Assembly (NCBI GenBank): GCA_028280325.1
Contig: JANQLZ010000083.1
Span: 1 to 50,078 of the forward strand
Source of the DNA: Bacillota bacterium
GTDB taxonomy: Bacteria; Bacillota; UBA994; PWPR01
Reading direction: 5' to 3'
Length of the DNA stretch: 50,078 bases
The notes beneath the pieces are model-generated. The model was given only the letters and a program-made list of their open reading frames with translations, made no database searches and was not told the origin of the DNA. Made by a program: the position numbers and the translations under genes. Positions 35,394 to 43,336 of the stretch are shown here, piece after piece (position 1 is the stretch's first letter; each line of letters begins with the position of its first letter).

Positions 35394-36091
35394 TATCTTT
35401 CACCCCAGTGCTGCAAGATAGATTCAAATATAATTCTGCCATCAGCTGACCCCAAAATGTGTTCTGCAGCCCGTTCCGGATGCGGCATCATGCCACAGAC
35501 ATTCCCTGCTTCATTGCAGATTCCGGCAATATTATGAATAGCTCCATTCGGATTAGCTGCTGCTGTCAGCAGTCCAGTCTCATCCACATAGCGCAACAGA
35601 ATCTGATTATTTTCCTGCAATTGTTCCAGTGTTTCTTTATCGGCAAAGTAATTGCCGTCCATATGGGCTATTGGCACCTGAATTAACTGACCTTCCTGGG
35701 CGGCACAGGTAAATGGAGAATCGGCGTTTTCTACCTTCAGCCAGACCTGCTCACACCTGAACTGCAGATGATTATTCCGCAATAAGGCTCCAGGCAGCAG
35801 ATTCGCTTCGGTCAGTATTTGAAATCCATTGCAGATACCCAGCACATAGCCTCCACCTTTGGCATGGTCCGCAACCGCTGACATAATGTTGGCAAAACGA
35901 GCAATAGCCCCGGAACGCAGATAATCTCCATAAGAAAAGCCGCCTGGTATTAAAATTAAATCGTATTTCCTGGCAAACTGGTTCTCAGCATGCCAGATAT
36001 AATCTGTATCCCAGCCCATCACTTGCTGGCAGACATGCATCGCGTCTGAGTCACAATTTGAACCGGGAAAAACTATTATTCCTGCTTTCAT
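35393..36091 (-). CDS. purQ: FGAM synthase, glutaminase subunit PurQ
   Basis: Class I glutamine amidotransferase supplying ammonia to PurL. The nucleophile Cys is in GICNGFQIL, and the His/Glu pair in [21 protein letters not shown] at the N-terminus is typical. Length 232 aa. ATG 36091 begins two bases after the purS stop and ends in a TAATG overlap with purL. Confidence 0.97.
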   Translation of the reverse strand: MKAGIIVFPGSNCDSDAMHVCQQVMGWDTDYIWHAENQFARKYDLILIPGGFSYGDYLRSGAIARFANIMSAVADHAKGGGYVLGICNGFQILTEANLLPGALLRNNHLQFRCEQVWLKVENADSPFTCAAQEGQLIQVPIAHMDGNYFADKETLEQLQENNQILLRYVDETGLLTAAANPNGAIHNIAGICNEAGNVCGMMPHPERAAEHILGSADGRIIFESILQHWGER

Positions 36092-36093
36092 AG

Positions 36094-36342
36094 CTATTCC
36101 CCGACGAACTCAAACTTATAGTCTTCAATGACCGGGTTAGCCAATAGCTTGGCACACATTTCATTTACCTGTTTTTCGGCCTGTTCCTGGCTTGAGGCCT
36201 GGACAGACACTACCAGGTATTTTCCCACCCGTACATCCTTTACTGATTGATACCCCAGGGTGTGTAGTGAGTTCATTACCGCCCCTCCCTGAGGATCTAA
36301 AACACCTTCTTTCAGGGTGACATATATTCGAGCTGTAAACAT
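36094..36342 (-). CDS. purS: FGAM synthase subunit PurS
   Basis: 82-aa structural subunit that docks PurQ on PurL. The YVTLKEGVLDPQGGAV motif and VRVGKYLVV are typical of PurS. ATG 36342 overlaps the purC stop by one base (TAATG) and has GGAGG a few bases before it. A short gene but fully consistent in size and position. Confidence 0.95.
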   Translation of the reverse strand: MFTARIYVTLKEGVLDPQGGAVMNSLHTLGYQSVKDVRVGKYLVVSVQASSQEQAEKQVNEMCAKLLANPVIEDYKFEFVGE

Positions 36343-37055
36343 TATTCTTTTCCTCCTGTAATCCGTTTTAAGACCTCTTGATAGGCCTCTTCAACCCCAC
36401 CCAGATCTCTGCGAAACCGATCTTTGTCTAGTTTTTTGTTAGTTGTACTATCCCAGAAACGACAGGTATCAGGAGAGATTTCATCGGCTAAAATAATCTC
36501 GCCCTGGAAACGGCCGAATTCAAGCTTAAAATCGACCAGTGTTATATTTGACTTTAATAATTCTGCCTGTAAATACCCGTTAATTTTATGGGCATATTCA
36601 GCCATTAATTCAATCTCCGGATCTGTTGCCAGCTTCATTACTCGGATATGGTCGCGGTTAATTACTGGGTCACCCAGCTCGTCTGACTTGTAGCAGAACT
36701 CCAGCACCGGCTGACTAAGTGGGGTTCCTTCCGGAATGCCCAGCCTTTTGCTCATGCTGCCGGCTGCGATATTACGGATTATAACCTCTGTTTTGACTAT
36801 TTCCACAGCCTTAACCAGCATCTCCCGATCATTGAGCAGCTCTATAAAATGGGTTGGAATACCTTTTTCCTCTAAGAATAGAAACCAGTAAGCCGACATC
36901 TTATTATTGACCACTCCTTTGCCGACAATTGTGCCTCGCTTTTGGGCATTAAAGGCAGTGGCATCGTCTTTGTATTGAATCAGATAGATATCTGGATTAT
37001 CTGTTTTAAACACCTTTTTAGCTTTTCCTTCGTACAACTGCTTTAATTTGTTCAT
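36342..37055 (-). CDS. purC: SAICAR synthase
   Basis: Joins aspartate to CAIR with [13 protein letters not shown] at the N-terminus, [24 protein letters not shown] and [12 protein letters not shown] are PurC signatures. Length 237 aa is normal. ATG 37055 follows AGGAGG, 28 bp after purB. PurC needs CAIR, the product normally made by PurE, whose gene in this operon is only a remnant. Confidence 0.97.
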   Translation of the reverse strand: MNKLKQLYEGKAKKVFKTDNPDIYLIQYKDDATAFNAQKRGTIVGKGVVNNKMSAYWFLFLEEKGIPTHFIELLNDREMLVKAVEIVKTEVIIRNIAAGSMSKRLGIPEGTPLSQPVLEFCYKSDELGDPVINRDHIRVMKLATDPEIELMAEYAHKINGYLQAELLKSNITLVDFKLEFGRFQGEIILADEISPDTCRFWDSTTNKKLDKDRFRRDLGGVEEAYQEVLKRITGGKE

Positions 37056-37083
37056 AATAATCCTCCTGAAAACCTTATGAAAA

Positions 37084-38379
37084 TTAACTTAGCCCGACAC
37101 GTTTAAAGATTGTATCTACATGCTTTAAATGGTAGGCATCGTCGAAAAACGCTGCCAGCTCTACGGGTGTAAAATACTTCATTATATCGGGATCTTTTTC
37201 AAGTGTATGTTGAAAGGGCTTTTGCTGCTGCCACGATTCCATAGCATTGCGTTGAACCAGATCGTAGGCCTGTTCACGGCTAAGGCCCTTATCAATCAGG
37301 TTAAGCAGTATTCTTTGAGAGGATGTTAAGCCCTGGCTTAATTCAATATTCCTGCGCATGTTATCTGGGTAAACATGCAAATCCTTGACAATGGTAATAA
37401 ACAGATTTGTCATATAGTTAACTAAAGCAGTGGCGTCAGGCAGAATGACCCGCTCTACTGAAGAGTGGGAGATATCCCGTTCATGCCAGAGAGCAATATT
37501 CTCCAGAGAGGCATTGGCATAACCCCGAAGTAATCTGGCCATACCGGTGATCCGCTCACAGCGAATCGGATTGCGTTTATGAGGCATGGCTGATGATCCT
37601 TTCTGGTTTTTTCGGAACGGCTCTTCAACCTCGCGACATTCTGTTTTTTGCAAACCGCGCACCTCTGTTGCAAACTTCTCCAATGATCCACCAATTATAG
37701 CCAAGGTAGTCACCAGCTGAGCATGGCGGTCTCGCTGCAGGGTTTGAGTAGCAATGGGGGCTGGTTTTAACCCCATTTTTTCACACACATATTCCTCAAC
37801 AAAAGGAGGGATATTGGCAAATGTGCCAACTGCACCGGACATCTTGCCATAGGCAATATTTTCACGGGCAGTTATTAAGCGTGTAATATTGCGCTTGATC
37901 TCAGCATACCAAAGCGCAAATTTTAACCCTAAAGTAGTCAGTTCAGCATGCACTCCATGGGTTCTGCCCATCATCACTGTGGTTTTATGTTTCCGGGCCT
38001 GTTGGGCTACCACCTCAGCTAAATTACTGAGATCGCTGATGATAATATCTACCGCCTCAACTATTAAGCTGGATAAAGCCATATCGACAATATCGGTAGA
38101 TGTCAAACCATAATGAACCCACTTTTTCTCTTCCCCTAAATACTCTGAAACACAGCGGGTAAAAGCCACCACATCGTGTCGGGTTTGCTTTTCAATTTCT
38201 AAAATTCTGGCTACCGTAAAACTCGATTTTTCTCTGATCAAATTGACATCTTCCGGAGGGATGTGTCCGAGTTTTGACCAGGCCTCGCAGGCATAAATTT
38301 CAATGTCGAGCCAGGTTTGAAACTTGTTTTGCAACGTCCATATTCTTTTTATTTCAGGTCTAGTATATCTTTCTATCAT
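37084..38379 (-). CDS. purB: Adenylosuccinate lyase
   Basis: Acts twice in purine synthesis, on SAICAR and adenylosuccinate. The fumarase-superfamily signature is [26 protein letters not shown] and TGLTS-like [12 protein letters not shown] are typical. Length 431 aa is normal. ATG 38379 overlaps the stop of the purE remnant (ATGA) and has only a weak purine-rich stretch upstream, so its translation probably depends on ribosomes finishing that short frame. Confidence 0.97.
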   Translation of the reverse strand: MIERYTRPEIKRIWTLQNKFQTWLDIEIYACEAWSKLGHIPPEDVNLIREKSSFTVARILEIEKQTRHDVVAFTRCVSEYLGEEKKWVHYGLTSTDIVDMALSSLIVEAVDIIISDLSNLAEVVAQQARKHKTTVMMGRTHGVHAELTTLGLKFALWYAEIKRNITRLITARENIAYGKMSGAVGTFANIPPFVEEYVCEKMGLKPAPIATQTLQRDRHAQLVTTLAIIGGSLEKFATEVRGLQKTECREVEEPFRKNQKGSSAMPHKRNPIRCERITGMARLLRGYANASLENIALWHERDISHSSVERVILPDATALVNYMTNLFITIVKDLHVYPDNMRRNIELSQGLTSSQRILLNLIDKGLSREQAYDLVQRNAMESWQQQKPFQHTLEKDPDIMKYFTPVELAAFFDDAYHLKHVDTIFKRVGLS

Positions 38380-38513
38380 TTTTCCATACCGTCAACGCCG
38401 GCTTTAACACCAATCCGCTGTAACCTTTCCTGTTTGTCTAAAACATCAAAGCACTTTTTCATTATCGGCAAATCAGAATCGCTACCCAGAATAATACCAA
38501 TCTTTGGACCCAT
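38376..38513 (-). pseudogene. purE: purE remnant: 45-codon frame joining PurE N- and C-termini
   Basis: The frame begins with MGPKIGIILGSDSDLPIMK, the phosphate-binding N-terminus of N5-CAIR mutase/AIR carboxylase, and ends with VLDKQERLQRIGVKAG, resembling the last helix of PurE (as in VLEKAQRLEQIG-type ends). About 115 internal codons, including the catalytic SAHR histidine, are absent, so it cannot be an active enzyme. It has a perfect AGGAGG six bases before the ATG (another ATG lies immediately upstream) and ends in an ATGA overlap with purB. I infer an in-frame deletion, kept because it supplies the ribosome binding site for purB. A functional PurE must be elsewhere if the pathway works. 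Confidence 0.82.
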
Positions 38514-38547
38514 CATTAACCTCCTACAGCTAAAGTTTTGATAAATA

Positions 38548-38777
38548 GGGCTTACTGAATGAATCGCTAGAATTCAATCAGTAACAAGCAGAACTCATAA
38601 AATGGCTTAGTTAAGCCATTTTGGCCGGAATTATCGGCGTCTGAACAGTGGCGTTTGCAAAACGTCAACTTGACAGGTGCAAGGTTTTTTCATAATTTAA
38701 AGCATGTTGCACCTGACAAGTTCAAAAAGCTTTAATAGCAATATAGCTACAGGCTTTTTGAATTGTTCAGTAAGTCC
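38548..38777 (-). mobile_element. 230-bp MITE-like element in the pur leader
   Basis: Ends are GGGCTTACTGAA on the top strand and TTCAGTAAGTCC at the other side, an 11/12 terminal inverted repeat. Both ends are flanked by TAAATA (38542-38547 and 38778-38783), a 6-bp target duplication. Inside are further hairpins: TTCAAAAAGC/GCTTTTTGAA, TTGACAGGTGCAA with TTGCACCTGACAA, and AAAATGGCTTA/TAAGCCATTTT. There is no ORF. The part at 38548-38640 recurs at 1260-1359. Confidence 0.75.
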
Positions 38778-38783
38778 TAAATA

Positions 38784-38864
38784 AAAGGCCGGTTTATTAA
38801 AAACTTATTAAGAATATTGCTACTTTTTAACAATGCAATAAGCTCTATCGAAAACTCGGCCTTT
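38784..38864 (-). promoter_or_regulatory. Long terminator-like hairpin early in the pur leader
   Basis: On the minus strand AAAGGCCG pairs with CGGCCTTT around an inner stem CTTATT/AATAAG, followed by TTATTTAGG. It lies about 65-145 nt downstream of the predicted pur start site and well before any gene. It could attenuate the operon, or be a chance structure. It does not match the purine riboswitch core. Confidence 0.45.
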
Positions 38865-38934
38865 CAAAAATCTTAAATTGTCTAATAAACTACTAATACT
38901 ATTTGAATAAGTTGAAGATCTTACTCATAATTAA

Positions 38935-38963
38935 ATTATAAAAAAACTTTTACTGCTAGTCAA
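38935..38963 (-). promoter_or_regulatory. Predicted promoter of the purine operon
   Basis: Minus-strand TTGACT (38963-38958) and TATAAT (38940-38935) with a 17-bp spacer, a near-consensus vegetative promoter. Transcription should start near 38928, giving a leader of about 415 nt. The -35 directly follows the U tract of the trmB terminator. Confidence 0.75.
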
Positions 38964-38964
38964 C

Positions 38965-39009
38965 AAAAATCACGAACAGAATTAATTTAACTAGAATTAA
39001 ATGTTCGTG
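38965..39009 (-). terminator. Intrinsic terminator of trmB
   Basis: CACGAACA and TGTTCGTG pair, with additional A/T pairs inside, followed on the minus strand by ATTTTTG. The arms also contain CGAAC/GTTCG, the core of PurR boxes, in inverted orientation just upstream of the pur promoter (see findings). Confidence 0.8.
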
Positions 39010-39045
39010 TTTCTTGGCTTTTATAACGTAAAACAAGCTATCTTT

Positions 39046-39687
39046 TTAAATAATTATTCGTCTTGCAATCAGTTTGCAAATTGGCACACCTTGATCAGAA
39101 AACTTTTTCTCATACTCAGTCATGATATTATTTTCAACCTCTGAACTGTTATGTAAATCATAGGTCTTATAAAGAATCTCCCAGTTATTCTCCACCAGCT
39201 CCTGGAGAGAGAACTCAAACAGCCCTTGATTATCTGTTTTAAAATGTATTTCACCAGCAGGGTCAAGCATATTAGCGTACATTATTAAAAAATTCCGATG
39301 AGTTAATCTCCTTTTAGCATGGCGCTTTTTGGGCCAGGGGTCAGAGAAGTTAAGAAATAGCCGGTCTATTTCACCTGTATCAAATATCTCAGTCAGATTA
39401 GCGGCATCATCACGGCAGAGAGCTACATTGGCTACTGCTGCCGGAAAGTTGCGCAGAGTTCGAACTAAAGCACTGCTATACTTTTCCAGACCGACAAAAT
39501 TAATATGGGGATAGGCCTGCTGCATGCCGGCAATGAAGCCGCCCAGACCGATGCCTATTTCCAGCCAAATGGGGTTATTATTATCAAAAAACTGCTGCCA
39601 TTGCCCCTTCATTGCTGTTGGATTATCAATAACCAGGGCATGGGCCCTAATCTTCTCCGCCTGATTTTTAACACCCCGTAACCGCAT
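39046..39687 (-). CDS. trmB: tRNA (guanine-N7-)-methyltransferase
   Basis: SAM-dependent methylation of G46 in the tRNA variable loop. The SAM-binding segment is LEIGIGLGGF and the family signature FLNFSDPWPKKRHAKRRL is intact; FKTDNQGLFEFS follows as expected. Length 213 aa is normal. ATG 39687 follows AGGTGATG. The gene is monocistronic, with its own terminator just before the pur promoter. Confidence 0.95.
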   Translation of the reverse strand: MRLRGVKNQAEKIRAHALVIDNPTAMKGQWQQFFDNNNPIWLEIGIGLGGFIAGMQQAYPHINFVGLEKYSSALVRTLRNFPAAVANVALCRDDAANLTEIFDTGEIDRLFLNFSDPWPKKRHAKRRLTHRNFLIMYANMLDPAGEIHFKTDNQGLFEFSLQELVENNWEILYKTYDLHNSSEVENNIMTEYEKKFSDQGVPICKLIARRIII

Positions 39688-40078
39688 TTCATCATCACCT
39701 CATTGTTTTAACAGCAGATATATCTTAGAATTGCTGAACATTAAAAGTCAGCAAAGCCTTATACCTTACCAAGGTAGTGTTGGTTAATTCAATTAAACCT
39801 ATATTATCAGAAAACAGTCCAAAGTGCGAGCCTGAAAAAGTCTGCTCCCAGTGCTAAATCAATATGTGAATTTTTTCGTGTTCTACAATAATATACAAAT
39901 GGTTTAGGAGAACTCCAGTGACACTATTAGTAGATAAACCTTCAAATTATGGTTTCAAATTTTTATCATGGGGACAGTCAGGCTCTGAAACACACTTAAA
40001 GTAAATTTCAAAGTATAATCCACCCAAATATGAACTGACTATATTAGCATTTTCAGGCATGAAAAGGACTGCTTTTTG
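39688..40078. other. Intergenic region upstream of trmB, about 390 bp
   Basis: No ORF. TTGCTGA/TCAGCAA (about 39732-39755) forms a hairpin in the trmB leader region. The rest is A+T-rich with nothing I can name up to the MITE-like element at 40079. Confidence 0.45.
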
Positions 40079-40237
40079 GAGGCTGTTGAAAATGTTTGCT
40101 GTCAAGGCGCTAGGTTCTGCGCAAAACTATACGAGGTAGTATGCCGAGTGCGCAAAGAGCCAGGCGATTTGAATATAATCGCTACCTCAAACCCAACCAC
40201 AAAAAGAACGCAGAGAGCGGACTTTTTCAGCAGCCTC
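40079..40237 (+). mobile_element. 159-bp MITE-like element
   Basis: Terminal inverted repeats GAGGCTGTTGAAAA (40079-40092) and TTTTTCAGCAGCCTC (40223-40237) match at nearly all positions. The ends resemble those of some IS elements. The interior has subrepeats such as CTGCGCA/TGCGCA and no convincing coding sequence. A collapsed copy lies at 2614-2654. No clear target duplication was seen. Confidence 0.65.
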
Positions 40238-40248
40238 GAACTTACTAT

Positions 40249-40277
40249 TTGCCTAACCTGCGCAACCCTTTTATAAT
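40249..40277 (+). promoter_or_regulatory. Promoter of the creatininase-family gene
   Basis: TTGCCT (40249-40254) and TATAAT (40272-40277) with a 17-bp spacer. It starts 11 bp after the right end of the MITE-like element, so that insertion sits immediately upstream of the promoter. Confidence 0.65.
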
Positions 40278-40310
40278 ATATACATTATTTCTATAAAGGA
40301 GGCATCATGT

Positions 40311-41081
40311 ATGGCCTTATTACTTCAGGATATGCGTGCGCTTGACATTAAAGATTTACTGGAAAATAGTCGGAGGGTCGCAATTATACCAGTAGGCAGT
40401 ACTGAACAACACGGTCCCCATTTGCCTTTAGGCACAGATACCTATGTGGCCAAGATGATTGCTGAAGATGCCGGTCAGATCACTCAGGCGCTGGTCTGTC
40501 CGCCGGTCTGGTTTGGCTGGAGTCCGCACCATATGGTTTTGCCAGGAACGATAACAATCCGGCCTGAAGTTTTGATTGAATATCTTTACGATATTATCGA
40601 ATCTTTATGCAAACATGGATTCAATAAAATAGTTTTAATTAATGGCCACCGAATAGTCAATATTGCCTGGATGCAGATTACCGCCGAACGTGCCCAGCGC
40701 CTGCTGGGGGCTCGTATTGTCATTTTTGATCCGGCTTACATGTCTAAAGAGATTGCAAGTGAACTTGAATTTGGCCCAATTGGTCATGCCGAGGAGATTG
40801 AAACCTCTCAGATGCTTTACAAATATCCTGAACTGGTACATTTGGAGGATGCCCTGGATAACCCGATAATACCTCAGGAGCTTTATTCAGTAGATCCCAA
40901 GTACCGTGGGGATACGCTGTGTTATGTGCCCAGCACCAGGTCGCATATGCTGGATTCAGTTAATAAGGCTGGGGGAACAACCGGGGAGCCGACTAAAGCT
41001 TCCTCAGAAAAAGGAGAAGCATATCACCATCATCTGGTCAGTAATTTAGTGAGAGTTATTGAACAGCTAAGCCAAGTTTAA
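40311..41081 (+). CDS. Creatininase family amidohydrolase
   Basis: 256-aa protein of the creatinine amidohydrolase family. The metal-binding motif GSTEQHGPHLPLGTDTYVA is intact, LINGH follows in the middle, and GHAEEIETS supplies further metal-site residues. Members include creatininase, formamidases of riboflavin/F420 synthesis and the mycofactocin peptidase MftE; which applies here cannot be told, and no mycofactocin genes are near. ATG 40311 follows AAAGGAGG by eight bases; an overlapping ATG at 40307 is out of frame. It appears to be monocistronic. Confidence 0.87.
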   Translation: MALLLQDMRALDIKDLLENSRRVAIIPVGSTEQHGPHLPLGTDTYVAKMIAEDAGQITQALVCPPVWFGWSPHHMVLPGTITIRPEVLIEYLYDIIESLCKHGFNKIVLINGHRIVNIAWMQITAERAQRLLGARIVIFDPAYMSKEIASELEFGPIGHAEEIETSQMLYKYPELVHLEDALDNPIIPQELYSVDPKYRGDTLCYVPSTRSHMLDSVNKAGGTTGEPTKASSEKGEAYHHHLVSNLVRVIEQLSQV

Positions 41082-41214
41082 TTAGTGTTAAGCCTTTTAT
41101 TATGGCAGCAAAAGGAATGAGAATGATTCTAAAAACAAGCAAATGCATCTATCTCTTTGATTGACGTGATTAGCACCTTTATATCTTGCTTTAACAAGAC
41201 ACAAGTGATAACAT

Positions 41215-41254
41215 AAACATTAAAGACTGACTGAAGCCGCTACTTCAGCCAGTC
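41215..41254 (-). terminator. Terminator of the XRE/PIN cassette
   Basis: GACTGACTGAAG (41225-41236) and CTTCAGCCAGTC (41243-41254) pair over 12 positions with one wobble. The minus-strand tail is TTTAATGTTT. It lies about 17 bp after the zinc ribbon gene. Confidence 0.75.
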
Positions 41255-41270
41255 CTTGGAATACAACATA

Positions 41271-41408
41271 TCACTTTGTATATGTAGTATTACTACATCG
41301 GGGACATGGTGGCAATGTATCTGTTACATCATTTAACACAACTATTTGATTACAATCAGTACACACATATGTCCCTTTTCCAGGTTTTTCACCAGTTTTG
41401 TAAGCCAT
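41271..41408 (-). CDS. Small zinc-ribbon protein, 45 aa
   Basis: A 45-codon gene that is easy to miss. It encodes MAYKTGEKPGKGTYVCTDC and later PPCPRCSN, giving two CxxC pairs (C16/C19 and C35/C38) that make a zinc ribbon or rubredoxin-like knuckle. GxYxCxxC with LPPCPxC is a common pattern in small Bacillota zinc-ribbon proteins. ATG 41408 follows AAGGAGGGG. It is the last gene of the XRE/ImmA-PIN cassette and is followed by a terminator. Function unknown; nucleic acid or protein binding is plausible. Confidence 0.8.
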   Translation of the reverse strand: MAYKTGEKPGKGTYVCTDCNQIVVLNDVTDTLPPCPRCSNTTYTK

Positions 41409-41421
41409 ATTTCACCCCTCC

Positions 41422-41592
41422 TTACTTTTTACGTACACCTTTGAATGGTGTTCCATCGCTTTTTACATCCATAAACTTGTTAGTTATAGTATTAACTTTT
41501 ACCCATTTTTGGTTTTTAGGGTTATAATACTGTACACGGTCTTTCACAGCGCCAACTCTTGAATTATCACCATATGGTCTATTTGTAGCCAT
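41422..41592 (-). CDS. Small basic conserved-type protein, 56 aa
   Basis: Encodes a short, basic protein beginning MATNRPYGDNSRVGAVKDR and ending DGTPFKGVRKK. The pattern RPYGDN-RxGAVK-R with a C-terminal PFKGVR is one I associate with small hypothetical proteins of Bacillota, but I know no function. ATG 41592 follows AAGGAGGTG; eight earlier codons overlap the PIN-like gene. The overlap on one side and the 13-bp gap to the zinc ribbon on the other show it is part of this operon. Confidence 0.7.
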   Translation of the reverse strand: MATNRPYGDNSRVGAVKDRVQYYNPKNQKWVKVNTITNKFMDVKSDGTPFKGVRKK

Positions 41593-42148
41593 TCGCTTCA
41601 CCTCCTTCGTTTTCATTAATTATTATATCGACGTGATTCAAAAACTCATTGATAGTCTCAGATTTTATATAGCAAGTAGTGCTATCACTTGATAATAAAC
41701 TTATAATGCTTATAAATCTAACTCTATCAATAGCTCCTAAGATAAAAGCGCAACCAATAACACCTAACGTTCCGACATGCTTGATACTATAGTCTTCGCA
41801 GGTCTTTCTTATGAGGCCATCATTACTCCCAGCATAATAGTCATAGCTTTTAGCAACTGATATTAAATGCTTATCGAATTTAGATAACCTTTTATATCTT
41901 GGATTATTCGTTAAATCATAATAAACTTGATAAGCTTCAGCTGTGTCCATAACACAAACATCATATTCAAATTCATCAAGCTGCTCTTTTATCCTATCAT
42001 CCAACTCTTCATCTATAATTGACTTCAGTATGCCTACAGTGCCAAAAACTTTAAAGAGCAACTCTATACTATCAAGCTCAAACAAGTCAATCAAAATATT
42101 ATTATCAATGATGGCAGAAGCATTAAAGAGTGATTTTAAACTCATCAT
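41579..42148 (-). CDS. PIN-like domain protein, candidate toxin
   Basis: 189-aa protein with the layout of a PIN nuclease: an N-terminal Asp in SAIIDNNILIDLFEL, acidic residues around DEELDDRIK, an Asp in LSKFDKHLISVAK, and a late Asp in YAGSNDGLIRKTCED, followed by GTLGVIGCAFILGAI as in PIN proteins. ATG 42148 overlaps the XRE/ImmA gene by 26 bp, so the pair is co-translated. XRE-ImmA/IrrE proteins are known partners in toxin-antitoxin-like pairs. Nuclease activity is predicted, not shown. Confidence 0.68.
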   Translation of the reverse strand: MMSLKSLFNASAIIDNNILIDLFELDSIELLFKVFGTVGILKSIIDEELDDRIKEQLDEFEYDVCVMDTAEAYQVYYDLTNNPRYKRLSKFDKHLISVAKSYDYYAGSNDGLIRKTCEDYSIKHVGTLGVIGCAFILGAIDRVRFISIISLLSSDSTTCYIKSETINEFLNHVDIIINENEGGEANGYK

Positions 42149-43259
42149 TTTTATTACTCCAATTTTTAACCATTCTCCTAACCTCTATAATATCTTTATC
42201 CAACACCTCTGATATTTTATTTATGCTTATATCATCATTTATATAAAGTTCTTTTAATTTTTCACATAACTTCCTATTTGCTTTTTCAAATGATAAATGA
42301 TCTAAAGGACTTGGCTCTTTTTTTAAATATCCTTTTGAATTGACCTTCCTCCAAAAATCAGTATAAGTTTCTCGAGTTATTAGCCCATACTTATGAAGCA
42401 TCAAATACAAAGACTGAATACTCACCCTAAAATATTTTTTCATTTGAAGAACTAAAACCTCTTCATTGCGAGCCTCTTTCTCCTTGATAAAGTTAAAAAC
42501 TAAATCCCTTGGAAGCATAAAATAGCCAGCAAAAGCATTGGCCACTTTCTCTCTAACATCACCACGTGTTGTCTTATAGTAAGGGTCATGCTGTGGATTC
42601 AAATACTCGTTTCTGTGAAAAAGTAGATGCCCTAACTCATGAACTAATGAAAACTCCTGTCTCTCCTGTGATATCTTATTGTTTGCATTAATAAAAATAA
42701 AGCTACCTAACTTATCAGAGTATGATGATGCACCAAATAAATCTTTGTTATCAATATGAAAACATATAACATTAATCCCAGCCTGAGATATGGTGTTAAA
42801 ATAATTATCTGGTATATAGTTCTCTATATTAAAGGTTCTTCTTTGATCTAATGCAATTCTTTCAATAATAGCCTCTTTCTCTTCAGTTAGCTTATCAGTA
42901 ACATTTAGATCATATCGTTGAGGTACAAAAACAACTTTATTGTCAATTACACTGTTGTATTCTTTTATTCTTGATAAGATATAATTATAGTCGCTATCTA
43001 CAACGTTTCGGGATGGTTTGTCAGCTCTAAACATTATTGGAAAATCATCATGCTCTTTACTAAAGAAATAATCAAAATCTTTATCGAAATATTTAGCGAC
43101 AATCATTAGTTTCTCACTATCAATTATTTGACTACCATTTATATATTTTGACATAGTAGGATGAGTAACGTTGATAATTTCTGCCATTTTCCTAATTGAC
43201 AATGAAGCTTCGTCCATCAATAGTTTAATATTATTACCAATCATTTTTGAAATGCTCAA
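42123..43259 (-). CDS. XRE helix-turn-helix / ImmA-IrrE metallopeptidase
   Basis: About 378-aa two-domain protein. Residues of about 10-70 form an XRE-type helix-turn-helix (SIRKMAEIINVTHPTMSKYI). The middle carries VHELGHLLFHR, the HExxH zinc site of ImmA/IrrE (COG2856) peptidases, with EKVANAFAGYFMLP providing the third ligand. The C-terminal region resembles the usual helical tail. The start is uncertain: TTG 43259 lies eight bases after AAAGGG; GTG 43268 and ATG 43244 are alternatives. It is first in a four-gene operon and likely regulates it, with possible relief by proteolysis. Confidence 0.87.
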   Translation of the reverse strand: MSISKMIGNNIKLLMDEASLSIRKMAEIINVTHPTMSKYINGSQIIDSEKLMIVAKYFDKDFDYFFSKEHDDFPIMFRADKPSRNVVDSDYNYILSRIKEYNSVIDNKVVFVPQRYDLNVTDKLTEEKEAIIERIALDQRRTFNIENYIPDNYFNTISQAGINVICFHIDNKDLFGASSYSDKLGSFIFINANNKISQERQEFSLVHELGHLLFHRNEYLNPQHDPYYKTTRGDVREKVANAFAGYFMLPRDLVFNFIKEKEARNEEVLVLQMKKYFRVSIQSLYLMLHKYGLITRETYTDFWRKVNSKGYLKKEPSPLDHLSFEKANRKLCEKLKELYINDDISINKISEVLDKDIIEVRRMVKNWSNKNDEFKITL

Positions 43260-43300
43260 GATATACACCCTTTCTTAAAACATCAAATGTACCTACTCCT

Positions 43301-43336
43301 GTAATATATATTACCATAAGAATACATTGTTGTAAA
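43301..43336 (-). promoter_or_regulatory. Promoter and palindromic operator of the XRE cassette
   Basis: Minus-strand TTTACA (43336-43331) and TAATAT (43313-43308), 17-bp spacer. A perfect 14-bp palindrome GTAATATATATTAC (43301-43314) covers the -10, a suitable site for the dimeric XRE domain encoded just downstream. Confidence 0.6.

Noticed and set aside
38513-38935. Purine (guanine/adenine) or PRPP riboswitch in the pur leader
   Set aside because: The conserved purine riboswitch core and its P1 flanks, and ykkC-type motifs, were looked for on the minus strand and not found.
40076-40276. 66-aa frame across the MITE-like element
   Set aside because: The frame spans the inverted repeats and promoter of the next gene, has no ribosome binding site, and its residues reflect repeat sequence.
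41306-41527. Plus-strand 73-aa frame
   Set aside because: It is antisense to the zinc-ribbon and small basic protein genes, which have good ribosome sites and motifs.
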